This document shows positions 53,464 through 64,000 of a stretch of DNA of 64,000 nt, piece after piece. How positions within the stretch are numbered: the first letter of the stretch is position 1; the number at the start of each line of letters is the position of its first letter. The notes beneath the pieces were generated by a model that saw nothing but the letters and a program-made list of their open reading frames with translations, was not told the DNA's origin and made no database searches. The stretch is from NCBI RefSeq assembly GCF_047511655.1, contig NC_133389.1, positions 127,479,973-127,543,972 of the forward strand. Direction: 5' to 3'. This stretch comes from Castor canadensis (lineage: Eukaryota > Chordata > Mammalia > Rodentia > Castoridae). The position numbers and the translations under genes were made by a program.

Positions 53464-55254
53464 GAACTGATCTAAAAAACAGAGACAATAAAAACAAGTT
53501 TTGTAGTATATACCATGTAAATTGGATGAATCTTTCCTGGGGAAAAACCACAATACATTTCACTGTGCTTTGGCAGCTCACCAGCCATTCACCCTCTTTG
53601 TCTTTTTGTTTGCTCTTTGTCTGGTCCCTCTCAGATGGTGCGGATCCAGGGCACTCACTCCCACACCAACACAGTCATAGCATGTGACTCATGGCTGGCT
53701 AACAGGAGCCTTGCATTCACTTGGCTCTACAGACTCTATGCTGACCACCTGCAATGTCATCAGAATCAAGGAAACCTGTGACAGAGGTGAGCACCCTGCT
53801 GAGGACTAAGGCTAGAAGCAGACCTGTGAGGACGCAAGCATTGGAACCACGCACTCATCCTTTGACTACACGGGGATCAAAACTGATAGAAGAACAATGG
53901 GGAATTGGGATGGGGAAAAGCCAAGTCCCAATGCGGTTGACTGAGCCCTGATCCTATCTATACCTAAAGCTAGCCCTATTTCTACACTTGAGTTTACAAG
54001 AGGAAATAAGTTCTCTATTTTGTTTCAATTAGTACTGCCAGCTTCTGTCACAAACAATATAAACGCTTATGTGATATAGGAACCGGTACTAGAAGTGAGT
54101 GCTGAGTGTGACTAACCTTAAAATGTGTAACTGGCTAACTTCAGGTGGGGGAAAGGCCAGCACCAGCTCTCTTGGGCTAAAAGGTGGCAAACCTTGTTAT
54201 GTGAAAGCCAAAGTATTAGGTATGCTGCTCCTACTGAATCCACGGTCTGAGACTGTGAGGCTTCTGATGGCATGCCATTAAAGAAGCTGGTAGAAAAACT
54301 TAAACTGTTGGAGTATCCTCTAGAAGATCCAAAGGAAAGAGATAAATGTCAGCTGAAGACAACTGGGAGCTCAGAGGGAACAATCCAGCTCGTTCTGTTA
54401 ACTGAGGCCCTTTGCTTGTCATCTACAACCAAATGAGTGACTCTCAAATCATCTAGAGTCTCTGAGAGCAGAAAGCCCCATTTCCCCTCCTATGCTAACA
54501 TTAGATAAAGAAGGGACAGGAAAGTAAGAGCCACATCAGGAAACAAGTCTGGAATGGAGACGCCTCATTCCTTGCTGTGTCTGCAAAGACATTCTGTTAA
54601 CGTTCTCTCGTATGAAAAAAAAGGGACAGTTACTTTCACTGTGACACCGGGACGCATCTCATGAGCAAGGAGTAAATTATCAAATAAAGAGCTTGGATCC
54701 GGAGGTAGACCTGGACCTGCACTAGCTGTCTCTCTTTTAGGGGATGGCGGTGAGTGCAATTCATTACGTAGAGCCTTTTTGAAATGTGGGTGCTGGATAA
54801 GTATTTGTGCTTTGGGGCTGTCCAGCATCCATTGCTCCAGTACAGTACAAACTCAGACTTGAGAAGAGATCCACCAATGTGCCACTCTGCTCTGGCCACA
54901 AGTGGGCTAGCTCTGCTTGGACTTCGGGAGTGGAAAGTGACCAGCTCTGGTTCATGACATCTTGGGGTTCCCAGGCTGCAGTGACTGGTTCAGAGATGAA
55001 CACGTGACTACTTCTGAAACAAGGAGCTGCAATGAGACTTATTCTAAGATGTGAACTCTGGGAGTGACACATTGTAGACATGTGGCGACTGAGAAGGAAA
55101 CTGGGGGGGAGGGTGCTGAGGTTTGAGAGGCACAGCAATCACATGCCATGTGTGGATGTAATTTGGTTCCTGATTCAAATCAACTTTTAAAAAATGAAAC
55201 AACTGGAAATCTGAATATTGATTGGGTATTTACTGATATTAAGATATTATGGCT

Positions 55255-55478
55255 AAGGTCAGGTAAGGTGGATCATACCTATAATCACAGCTACTCGGAA
55301 GGTAGAGATTGGGAAGATTGCATGCAAGAAGCTTGCGAGATTCCATCTCAACAAATGAACTGGGTGTGATGTGGTGGTGTGTGCCTGTCACCCTAGCTCT
55401 GCAAGAAGCTTAACTAAGAGGATCGAGGCCCAGGCCAGGCTGGGCATAAATGTGAGAACTTATTTGAAAAATAACTAA
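55255..55478 (+). repeat. B1-B1 dimer SINE
   Basis: Two B1 units in tandem: 'aggtcaggtaaggtggatcatacctataatcacagctactcggaagg...' and 'actgggtgtgatgtggtggtgtgtgcctgtcaccctagctctgc...gaggatcgaggcccaggccaggctgggcataaa'. The third (ID) module is missing. Confidence 0.82.
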
Positions 55479-55482
55479 TGCA

Positions 55483-55676
55483 GTTGGGGGTGTTGGTAGC
55501 TCATGTCTGTAATGCTAACTATTTGGGAGGCTGAGATGGGGAAGATTATGGTTCCAGGACAGCCTGGGGAAATAGTTGGAGAGATCCCATCTCCAAAATA
55601 ACCAGGTGTGGCTCAAGCAGTAGAGCACCTTCTCTGTAAGCAGGGATCCCTGAGTTCAAACCCGGTCCCACAAAAA
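55483..55676 (+). repeat. B1-ID composite SINE
   Basis: B1 (gggggtgttggtagctcatgtctgtaatgctaactatttgggaggctgagatgggg...ccaggacagcctggggaaatag) then ID (aggtgtggctcaagcagtagagcaccttctctgtaagcagggatccctgagttcaaacccggtccc). Confidence 0.88.
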
Positions 55677-55752
55677 GTAGGAAGGAAGGAAGGAAGGAAG
55701 GAGGGAGGGAGGGAAGGAAGGAGGGAAGGAAGGAAGGAGGGAAGGAAAGGAA
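55676..55752. repeat. (GGAA)n/(GGGA)n microsatellite
   Basis: About 77 bp of GGAA units with some GGGA, grown from the A-rich tail of the upstream SINE. GGAA is the core of ETS-factor sites. Confidence 0.97.
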
Positions 55753-55762
55753 CTAAAGCAAA

Positions 55763-55855
55763 TAGGGCCAGAGGCATGGCTCAAGTGTAGAGTGCTTGCC
55801 TAGCAAAGGCAAGGCCCTGAGTTCTAAACCCAGTATCACCTCCCACAAAAAAGAT
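55763..55855 (+). repeat. ID-type SINE
   Basis: 'agggccagaggcatggctcaagtgtagagtgcttgcctagcaaaggcaaggccctgagttctaaacccagtatcacc'. Confidence 0.88.
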
Positions 55856-56447
55856 ACTACTGCTAATTTTTAGGTGTGACAGCATTATTGTAACTGTTTT
55901 ATGTTTGACAAAGTATTCTTGATTTTTAGAGACTCATACTGAACTGTTTGTGGGTGAAGTGATACGATGTCTGGGTGGAAAAGGGGGGTGGGGTGGCATG
56001 GTGGGATTAATGAAACAAAAGTTCAGTGTGCAAGTCTGTCTTCTTTTCAGATATACTGCAATGTTTCCATAAGGAAAAGCTTTTTGAGGAAAGGACTGTG
56101 GTTCGTTCCCCTGTGTGCACTGGAGGCTGCTGGAAAGGTCTGCTCCTTCCACTATCAACCTGCTCAGATTTGGGATCCGGAAAAAGTTTTCTTGTACTTC
56201 TCAAAGTGATCTCTTTGCTCTTGGATAAGATGGGATTCTGAGGTCTCCCCCATAATGGTTCAGAACCCAAGGAGTTCTTCCCAGAGAAGGATTAAATTAT
56301 CAAAATCTGAGACCTAGTAACGGTGGCAACAAAAAAGCAAGAATTTCAACCAGCCAGCTGACCAAAGAACAAGAGAAAACTCCCATTCCTCAAGATTTAG
56401 ACTGTCCAGTAGAGAGATAATTTGAGCCACGTGTAATTCCATGTTTT

Positions 56448-56757
56448 CTTTCTTTCTTTTTTTGCAGGACTGGGGTTTAAACTCAGAAATCTGCCCTTGC
56501 TAGGCAGGTGCTCTACCACTTAAGGCGCACTCCCAGCCCACTCTTGCTTTAGTTATTTTTTAGATGGGGGCTCATGCTTTTTGCCCACAGATGGCCTAGT
56601 GCTGGGATCCTTCTATTTCCACTTCCCAAGTAGCTAGGATTACAGGCATGCACCACCAGGCTGGTTCGTTTGATGGGTTCTCACTAATTTTTGCTTACTC
56701 TGGCCTCAAACCACAATTCTCCCAATCTCTGCCTCCCAAGTAGCTGGGATTATAGGC
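56448..56757 (-). repeat. Trimeric B1-B1-ID SINE (reverse)
   Basis: Reverse ID (gcaggactggggtttaaactcagaaatctgcccttgctaggcaggtgctctaccactta), first B1 (gatgggggctcatgctttttgcccacagatggcctagtgctgggatcc...gattacaggcatgcacc) and second B1 (gatgggttctcactaatttttgcttactctggcctcaaaccacaattctcccaatctctgcctcccaagtagctgggattatagg). Confidence 0.9.
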
Positions 56758-57389
56758 AATTCTAGGTTTTCTACTAGTCACACTCAAGGAGTAAAAAGAA
56801 ACAGGTGAAAGTGTAATGATATTTTTTACTCAACTATTGCAAAAAATATCATTACAACATGAACTAAAAACGTTCTTAAAAATTACTAATTAGGATTTTA
56901 CATTCTTTCTTTCAAACAAATTCTTCAGAAACAATATGTATATTCCTGCTGGTGGTATTTCAAGTGCCCCAGAGCTGCCATCACAGTGGACCACACAACT
57001 CCAGATGGCCTGGGCCTGATGGGCAGGGGACATCGCACTTATTTTTTTTTTCCTTCATAGGATACTGTTGGGTGGGGACACTTAGATGGCCAATCAGTGT
57101 CAGTCCTGGGACAATCTTAGTCTTCCCAGAGCCAACTCTGGGCGATAGCTACAAATTCCTAGGAAGAGTTCATCAGGCTTGGAGCCATCTCTTAAAATAG
57201 GGTACCAACTAGGGGTTCTTGGGTTTGTGGCCAGTAGGATTAAAGACCTAGTTGGCTTCTCCTTGGAGTCATAATGTTAACAGTCCTAATACCACATGTG
57301 AATCCTTGGGCAGGAGATATTGTAGTATGTAATAGTTTCAAACTGGGGTCTCAGAAGGAACTCAGGGACTCAAAAACTTCAGTGGTGTT

Positions 57390-57700
57390 CCATTTTACCC
57401 TAAGTGAAATCTAAAGTCCTTTCATGTTTGGCGAGGCCTGCCAGGAGCCAGCCCTCTCCTACCTTGTCCTCTCCACATTCCCTTAGCTTCTGCTTCTGAG
57501 CTTGCTGTTCTCTCTTCATTGTCACCGGCCCCATCCCTCACTCCATTCCTGCTGGGCATTATTTGTGCCTGATCTGCTTTTCCCACCAAAGTGACAGTGG
57601 CTTGAGGGCAGCAACTTTGTCTTGCTCACTGCATCTCCCTGGCTGCTTATGACAGTATCTGACACTCACAGTGCTTGAAAAACATCTGTGAATGAAGTGT
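57390..57700 (+). mobile_element. L2 LINE 3' fragment
   Basis: 'tctaaagtcctttcatgtttggcgaggcctgcc', 'gacagtggcttgagggcagcaactttgtcttgctcactgcatctccctggc' and 'gtatctgacactcacagtgcttgaaaaacatctgtgaatgaa' match L2. Confidence 0.7.
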
Positions 57701-58559
57701 AAAAGCTCCTACTCCAGGTTACTTAACCTGGGGCTGTGATTACACGGCCCCACACTTGGCTCTGTGCAGGGAGAGGCCTGGGTAAAGTAGAAATGTGTTG
57801 ACTTTGCTCTTCCAGAAAGACTGGGGGAGGCTCTTTCTTCTATGACAGGTGGGGACACAGGACAGCCATCCAAAAGACTCCTCAGGGACCTGCAACACAG
57901 TTGTCAGGTCTATTGCCAGTGTCAGGATATGGGAGTTTCTTACTCAGTTAAAAAACAGTGGAAGTGCTTGGACGGAGAAACGGACTCAATCGGGGTGGGA
58001 AAAAGAGGTCCCAGGAGTACCTAGAAAGAACATCCCCATAATGGGCTCACATACTCATAGTCAACAAATCTGTTTTATGTCTCTGGTGCACCCAATGCCC
58101 AGTGCCCAGTAGGGAGGACACAGTGGGGAGCTTTGTCTCTCCAGGCTGGCAATGGGACAATTTATCCTTAGAAAAAAAATAGAAACAACAAATAAAAAAA
58201 TGACAAGTTGGAACATCACTAACCTTATATCTTTGTGGGAAAAAGCTTTTCACATGTGGAAAGACATTCATGTTTCTTTTGAAAGCTCTGTCCTGTCTTA
58301 GGAAATTTGATTAAACTGCAAAAATTTCCCAGTCTGTCACCAACATCCAATACAAATGCCCCTCTGCCCCGCAAGGGAAAACCCATGTGAACTACAGAGT
58401 GGTTACTTACAGTCCAAAGGGCAAGCTGGTGGAAAGCCCCCTTTCACCTCCTGCTATGTATATTCTGTATGCATGCACTGGGTAGAAGCTACTTGGATCT
58501 AGAATTCCTTTTGGTTGCCTATTAAGTTTGTAAAGCCCTTTACAATTATGTCTGGAGGG

Positions 58560-58770
58560 TAATTCCAGCCACATGGAAGGTATAGGTAGGAGGATCATGG
58601 TCCCAGGCTAGCCCTGGCAAAAGCATGAGACCCTATTGAAAAATAACTACAGCAAAAAAAAAAAAAAAAAAAAGGCTGGGGGCGTGGCTCAAGTGGTACA
58701 GAGTCTGCCTAGCAAGTTTGAGGCTCTGAGTTCAAACCTTAGTAGTGCCAAAAAACAAAACCAAAAAAGC
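58560..58770 (+). repeat. B1-ID composite SINE
   Basis: Truncated B1 (attccagccacatggaaggtataggtaggaggatcatggtcccaggctagccctggcaaaagcatgagacccta), a long A run, then ID (ggctgggggcgtggctcaagtggtacagagtctgcctagcaagtttgaggctctgagttcaaacc). Confidence 0.88.
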
Positions 58771-59249
58771 CCAATTATTTCTGGGATGAGGACAGTGATC
58801 TAGGTCCTTATTCAGATTCCTCATTAGCCAGGATTACTCTGAAGGGAAGAGCCCCCTGCAATCTCAGGAAACAAGGGCAAATGCAGCTGTGGCCTTTGGG
58901 CTGACATCACTTGCCTACACACTGTGGGAGGAGTTCAGTGATCAGGGACTCCACTTGGGGACCTCTGACTGCATAAAAGGCAGGCCTGGCTGGTGATGAA
59001 GCCTGGGAGAGGCAGACTCAACTGCTGTGAGTGGACAGGAAATGGGGGTGCCACGATAATGGGGGACCTTCCTGGAATTCAGATGATTTGCATTGTTCTA
59101 TACCAGACTGTCCCACTTAGTAAAAGAATTGTCCTAAGACTTTCAAAGATCCTGTTGGACACTGATGTAAGTGAAAAACTTGTTTACAGTATCTGACTCT
59201 AGACTTTACCTCCAATCTATACATAAATGAAGTAATTACAGAAGCTCCT

Positions 59250-59825
59250 TGAGTTACAATAGGGTTACCTCCTGGTAAGCCCCTGTAAGTTGAAAATATC
59301 ATAAGCTGACACTAAGGTGTAGTGAGACAGGAGTGACAAGTTCTGAGTGCTGCTGTACTACAGTGGGTGACTGGAAATAACAATTATGTACTGTATATCT
59401 CAAAAAAACTACAAGGAAGGATTCTGAATATATGTATAAATTAATGTGCACATTATTTTTGGCAGTACTGGGGTTTTAAATTCAGGACTTCACACTTGCT
59501 AGGCACATTAATATGAGTCATTTTAATGTTATTAAATAAATTTACTTAGAAAATAAATCTAATTAGAAATGAAAAAAGTGAAAAATGCGTTTAGTGTCTC
59601 TAACCTACCCAATATCCTAGCTTAGCACCTCAATACACTGTTTCCAAGGGGAAACTCAGCTGTTTCCCCTTGTGACTGGGAGCAGTCACTGCTTCTGCCC
59701 AGCATGGAGAGAGAGAATCCTACCCAGGAAAAGATCAAAATTCAAAGCACGGTTGCTACATATTGCTTTTGTGCTATTGCAAAGTTGAAAAGCCGTAACT
59801 TGAACAACTGTAAGTCTGGGCACAC
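59250..59825 (+). mobile_element. Tigger-type (Tc1/mariner) transposon remnant, interrupted
   Basis: The 5' part (ccttgagttacaatagggttacctcctggtaagcccctgtaagttgaaaatatcataagc) and the 3' part from about 59570 (gaaaaatgcgtttagtgtctctaacctacccaat...actgcttctgcccagcatggagagag...gttgaaaagccgtaacttgaacaactgtaagtctggg) match the inverted ends and interior of a mammalian Tigger family. About 250 bp of unrelated A/T-rich DNA, with an ID SINE fragment, lies between them. Confidence 0.7.
59455..59507 (-). repeat. ID-type SINE fragment (reverse)
   Basis: 'tttttggcagtactggggttttaaattcaggacttcacacttgctaggcac', truncated. Confidence 0.8.
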
Positions 59826-61175
59826 GTGTACTGCACTGACATATTTATTCCTTCAATTTTCTAGGAATGCAAATGTCCTATCAATGAAATACCTGTTTTG
59901 CTCAGAACATGAAAGAAATGTGAAAGTTGTCGCTGTGGCAACCCCAACATAAAAAGAAGTAAATAACACCAGGAGGTTATGAACAAAGGGTTCTTAACAT
60001 GATTGCCTGATAGTTACGATCACACACAACTCTTCAGAACCACAAGCTTGCACAGAAGCCACTGACATCTTGGAGAAAAAAACACTGTAGGAGGACATCT
60101 GCTCAGCCACCATCTGTTCAACCTGCACTGATGCCACTCTTGTTCATCATCTTGGCCAATGGTTACTGCTCAAAATATCTCATGTAAATCCTCATTTTTG
60201 CCCTTAAAATCTTCCCCTTACCTCCACGCTTTGAATACACCCAGTTTGCTACAGCACACAGGTTTCCATTGCAGTGCTCTGCCAGTCCTAAATAAGTATC
60301 AGCACCCTTTGGACAACCTCTCTCTGATTGCTTTTCTTTTTTTAGTGACAAGAGCTGTCCACCTCTTCTGGAAAATCGTGAGGCAAGGACATTACCAACA
60401 GTGGTCTTTAAGTCTCTAAGTAGAGTTAATCTGCAGTGGTGGCTGCCACACTCAAGACGCTTGTGCATATCAATCTACGTGGGACACCTGACCACTGGCT
60501 TCCTTTTGTTTTCTAAGGAATTGTACTTGATCCCTTAGAACAACTTATTTTACAAAATCTGCTTTCCTTCTACTTCTCTTTTAAATTTTAAATCTTTTGA
60601 AATTATGTGTGGTCAGATTATGAAGTTCATTGAAGACTGTGAAGGGGTGATACAGAATATTGCTAATAAAAGCAGGCACTGGGTCAGAGAGGGCTGAGAC
60701 CACTGCCTCTGGTGCCTCAGGGATGCTGGCACATTCCCAAGCTCAGTTTGGTGACTGCTCATCCAGCCTGGGAAGCACAGAAGGAGACAGGGGCCACCAC
60801 AGCTGCCACCTCTAGTCCTGGGCAGGATTTTACACTTTGTTCCCCAGTATGGTACAGAGGCCTGGGTGCTTGTCCCTCCTGCTTCTTAGCAGACTCTGCT
60901 TTTCTCAGTGGCTTGGTCAAAACAAAATTTGTTCTACCCAAATGACCCCAGATTCTCTCCACGAATTTTCCCATCCAATTTGGCTGCTCTGGAATCTCCA
61001 AATGACTGACTGGGAAACAGACTGTTGAAAAAACACCTCCAGATTATCCCTAATGGGGCCAGTGCCCTACCAGGCCATGGGAAAGACACCAGAAGAAACT
61101 TCATGTTTCCAAGTACGTACGCAGGGGACAAAAAGGTGCAATCGTGAGGAGATCTGGCTCCACCATTTTGTGCGT

Positions 61176-61179
<4 letters not shown>

Positions 61180-61221
<42 letters not shown>
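61180..61221. repeat. (GT)n microsatellite
   Basis: About 21 perfect GT units, the longest perfect dinucleotide repeat in the window. Confidence 0.98.
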
Positions 61222-61224
<3 letters not shown>

Positions 61225-61969
61225 CTTTTTCAGCACTGGCCAAATGACTCTTTTTCCCTGCAACACAGGAGCTGCTTTGAGTCCAAGTCTTGGACTATTT
61301 CACCTGTTTCAGTCCTTTCCAGCAGAATGATCAGTTGGTGGCTTTGTAAAAAACAACTCATAACTACATTTAAATATTGACTGCTTTGAGGATAACAAGC
61401 CACCACAATCTGAGGTGTAAAAACCACATATGGTTTATGTTTTGTAGGTCACCTTCAAGAAGATAAATGCACAGAGTCAGAAAAAATCTAAATGGTCTCT
61501 CCCTGCCTCACTCCCTACCACTAAATAAATAAAAAAACAAAATAAAACAAAAAAGCCATTAAACAAACCTACCTGGACCCTACACTTGGCTTCTGGGTAG
61601 GATTATGTCGTGACACGGCACATGAGAAGTTGCCTGGGTGCTACGGCCATGGTCAACATATCAGAATAACCTGACATAATTCCACCTCAGTCCACCACGC
61701 CACCCAGCCCCTGACCATGGCTTTACCCTGTCCCCACAGCTTCCTTCTAGATCAGCTTCTTCAACCTGGAGGCCTCGGTCATCCCTGCATTTCCCCGACC
61801 TGGTCCTATACACAAGCCTTTAGTCTTCTTCTCCAGCCTAAAACAACAACACACAAAATTGTAGGTTCCTGGAAACAGAAGTACCATCTACCCTATGATC
61901 TTTTTATCTGCTCACTCTATGTCTCTGTCTCTAACTACATTGTTAACCAGTGAGCAACAGTCGCACAGC

Positions 61970-62110
61970 TCCTACGTGCAGCAGTTATCCAACAAATACA
62001 TAGTAACTGCCATGTGCCAGTGACTGTTTCAGGTGCTGGGGATAGTACAGTGATTAAGCAAACCAAATTCTCCACCTTCAAGGAGCTTACCCTCACATGC
62101 GAGTTCATGG
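61970..62110. mobile_element. L2-like fossil
   Basis: 'catgtgccagtgactgtttcaggtgctggggatagtacagtgattaagcaaacc...ttcaaggagcttaccctcacatgcgagttcatgg' is of the same type as the fossil at 26940. Confidence 0.55.
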
Positions 62111-62600
62111 TGTGATGGAAGTTAAATGTACACTACATTTTGGCCCAGCTTGTTTTATCTTATACAGAGTAGCCTCACCAAGATCACTGCCAAAAGTTCA
62201 GGCCAACTCCAATATAAACATACAGTTCTCCAAAGTCCTTTAGGGTCAGTATTTCTATTTAAGACTTGCATGTCTGGGCTGTTTTAATTCTCATTTTGAT
62301 GGCTCTTATACTTGATACAAACATACTTGACGGTACACTGCTAGGCCAGCCTACAAAAATCTATTTAATTCACAATGTGACTAAACTAAAACTTCAGTTT
62401 CAAGTCCTCAAGGGAAGGGACTTAGAGGATGAGGAAGGGTTCATTCATGTCTGTTGCTTCCCCTACCCTGATTCTGCCCTCTGCCTCCACGTCTCCTGAT
62501 CCCATTCAGGACATATTTACCCAGAGATCATATGTCCTCTTCCTTGGAAAAGATGATCTAATTGAAGCATCAGAAGGAAATCAAGTTGTTGTCTTTGGTT

Positions 62601-62682
62601 TTTGGTAGTACTGGGGCTTGAATTCAGGGCCTCATGCTTGCTAGGCAGACGCTCCACCACTTGAGCCACTCCACCAGCCCCT
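62601..62682 (-). repeat. ID-type SINE (reverse)
   Basis: 'ggtagtactggggcttgaattcagggcctcatgcttgctaggcagacgctccaccacttgagccactccaccagcccc' is near consensus. Confidence 0.92.
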
Positions 62683-62989
62683 TGTCTTTTATTTTGAAAA
62701 AGAGGGGAAGTGATCAAATGGTGTTAAATTTTGTTGAGATAAAAGAAAATATTTGGTTGGATGGAGATATCATAAAGAAGAATCACGCCATCAAGGACCA
62801 ACTTGTTTCTCTCACTTTTATAGTTTTCTTCCTTTGCTTAAAATAAATATTTTTTCTTATTGAAAAATCACACATGGAAAAGTTTAGATAACATAAATAA
62901 TACAAATTTTAAAGTCACTCATTAGTACCCAGAAGGAGCTGGGGATATTTTGGAATTTCCTTCTGTTCTTTTTTCCCCCTTTCTCTTTC

Positions 62990-63072
62990 TGTTTTTTGCA
63001 CTAATTGGGATCAAACTCAGGACCTCATGAGTGCCGGGCAAGTACTCTACTCCTGAACTACACCTCCAGCCA
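62990..63072 (-). repeat. ID-type SINE (reverse)
   Basis: 'gcactaattgggatcaaactcaggacctcatgagtgccgggcaagtactctactcctgaactacacctccagcc'. Confidence 0.85.
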
Positions 63073-63367
63073 ATGTGTATTTAAAGTCCGGTATGTGTAT
63101 GTGTGTTCTTTTTCACATTTTCCCTGTATTATTATTTTCTTAACAATTTTAATCTAGTATTTCATTTTATGGGTGCTCTATTATCCATGTAAATATTTTT
63201 CACATTTAAATCACACCCTTCATTAATAAAAATCCTATACGATTAATATACTTGTATCTAGACACTTGGGGGTCTAACAGTAGTTTTAGATTATTTCACT
63301 AGGATGAACTTATCACAGTATAATGACTGGAATAGAAGACAGTAACAGTTTTTTTTTAAGAATCTTG

Positions 63368-63393
63368 ATATATATATATATATATATATATAA
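63368..63393. repeat. (TA)n microsatellite
   Basis: Thirteen AT units. Confidence 0.95.
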
Positions 63394-63648
63394 AGTACCT
63401 ATCATGTGCAATTATCACTTTTCAAAATCTTTCCCAATTCGATAGATGAAAAAGCATATGTCTGGGTTGTTTTAATTTTCATTCTTCGATTATTAGTGAG
63501 GTTGACAATGTTTCAAACATTTACTGTCTTCTCTATTGTTAGTGTATCTTTCTTTATTAATATTATCTGGGTCACTTCTTTTCCACAGGGTTTTAATCTT
63601 TTTTATTTCCTCCTATTTGAACCAAAAGATTACTTAAAAGCTCTATAA

Positions 63649-63712
63649 TTTTTTTTCCAGTACCGAGAGCCTCACAAATGCTAGGTGAGCACTCTACCAC
63701 TGAAACACACTC
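63649..63712 (-). repeat. ID-type SINE fragment (reverse)
   Basis: 'ccagtaccgagagcctcacaaatgctaggtgagcactctaccactgaaacacactcc' with the middle shortened. Confidence 0.75.
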
Positions 63713-64000
63713 CTCTCTCACTCCATGATTTTTCAAAACCAAAATAAAATGTTTAACCACTGGGAGACTGGGTGGATAGCAGTGAGCATTTCTGTCATTT
63801 TATAAGGTAAATGTTCATAAATTTTGCAGCTCTGGCTAATTTTGTGCAGTCTATGAGAACTGTTTCTGGGAAGAGAGCAGCGGACTTCTGGGCACATCTT
63901 ACCGCAGATCTCCCTGTCTCAAAGACAAGAGCAGGAATGCCTCGGTTTATAGACACACGTGCAGACAGGAAACAACCATTATGACCCTAAGTCACCTTAC

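Larger units (their letters stand above)
62830..63645. mobile_element. Possible L1-like A/T-rich block
   Basis: 'gtctgggttgttttaattttcattcttcgattattagtgaggttgacaatgtttcaaacatttactg' resembles L1M 3' sequence. It is interrupted by a reverse ID (62990-63072) and a (TA)n tract. Confidence 0.35.
48457..64000. other. Upstream region without supported exons
   Basis: Either further WIPF1 first-intron sequence, if longer transcripts start beyond the window, or upstream intergenic DNA. Only repeats, a probable retrocopy and microsatellites were identified. The stretches 48460-50200, 53470-55250, 55860-56440, 57700-58560, 58780-59240, 59960-61170 and 61230-61970 have nothing recognisable beyond short random open frames. 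Confidence 0.6.

Noticed and set aside
55608-55790. Open frame with repeated GRKEGRKEG units
   Set aside because: Translation of the GGAA microsatellite, not a protein.
1-64000. Search for CRISPR arrays, operons, phage or plasmid features
   Set aside because: Nothing prokaryotic is present; regularly spaced short repeats are absent and the gene has spliceosomal introns.
1-64000. CpG island marking the WIPF1 promoter
   Set aside because: No CpG-dense segment was seen; the GC-rich proline exon owes its composition to coding and is CpG-poor.

Overview
The window is mammalian nuclear DNA. It is AT-rich and intron-dominated, with interspersed repeats of clearly placental-mammal types (MIR, L2, L1M-like, MER5/hAT, Tigger, MaLR LTRs). 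It also carries dozens of rodent-type SINEs built from 7SL-derived B1 units and tRNA-derived ID units. The B1/ID composites end in a typical 'gag/gttcaaaccccagtac' box followed by poly(A), which points to a rodent, most likely a castorimorph (beaver or kangaroo-rat lineage). That lineage call is an inference from repeat style and was not checked against a database.

One protein-coding gene can be supported: WIPF1 (WAS/WASL-interacting protein family member 1, WIP), on the minus strand. Seven coding exons were rebuilt by hand from splice sites and reading phase: 38051-38001 (start ATG), 34348-34219, 28794-28624, 25750-24980, 21061-20849, 20214-20101 and 16114-16059 (stop TGA). Every junction keeps the frame, and the exons sum to 1506 nt (501 codons plus stop). 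The human protein is 503 aa. The product has an N-terminal polyproline stretch, an actin-binding WH2 domain with LKKT, a glycine-rich segment, a long proline-rich region and the C-terminal WASP/N-WASP-binding segment. A terminal exon of about 2.9 kb probably runs to twin AATAAA signals near 13153-13162, and its 3'UTR contains a fossil hAT DNA transposon.

Layout by region. 1 to about 13137: intergenic DNA downstream of WIPF1, with repeats only. About 13138-38089: the WIPF1 body from 3'UTR to start-codon exon. 38090-48239: a probable first intron. About 48240-48440: a candidate non-coding first exon with an ETS site, a YY1-like site and two short upstream ORFs; a second, TATA-like candidate promoter lies near 44975. 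Upstream to 64000: no exon could be supported. That stretch holds SINE clusters, a Tigger remnant, L2 and MIR fossils, a GGAA microsatellite and a probable retroposed mRNA 3' end.

I found no new multi-gene system. The points most worth checking are: a B1 SINE about 20 bp from the 5' splice site of the start-codon exon; the transposon in the 3'UTR with its own AATAAA; a recurring trimeric B1-B1-ID SINE; the candidate first exon with uORFs; and the unidentified retrocopy near 53 kb.
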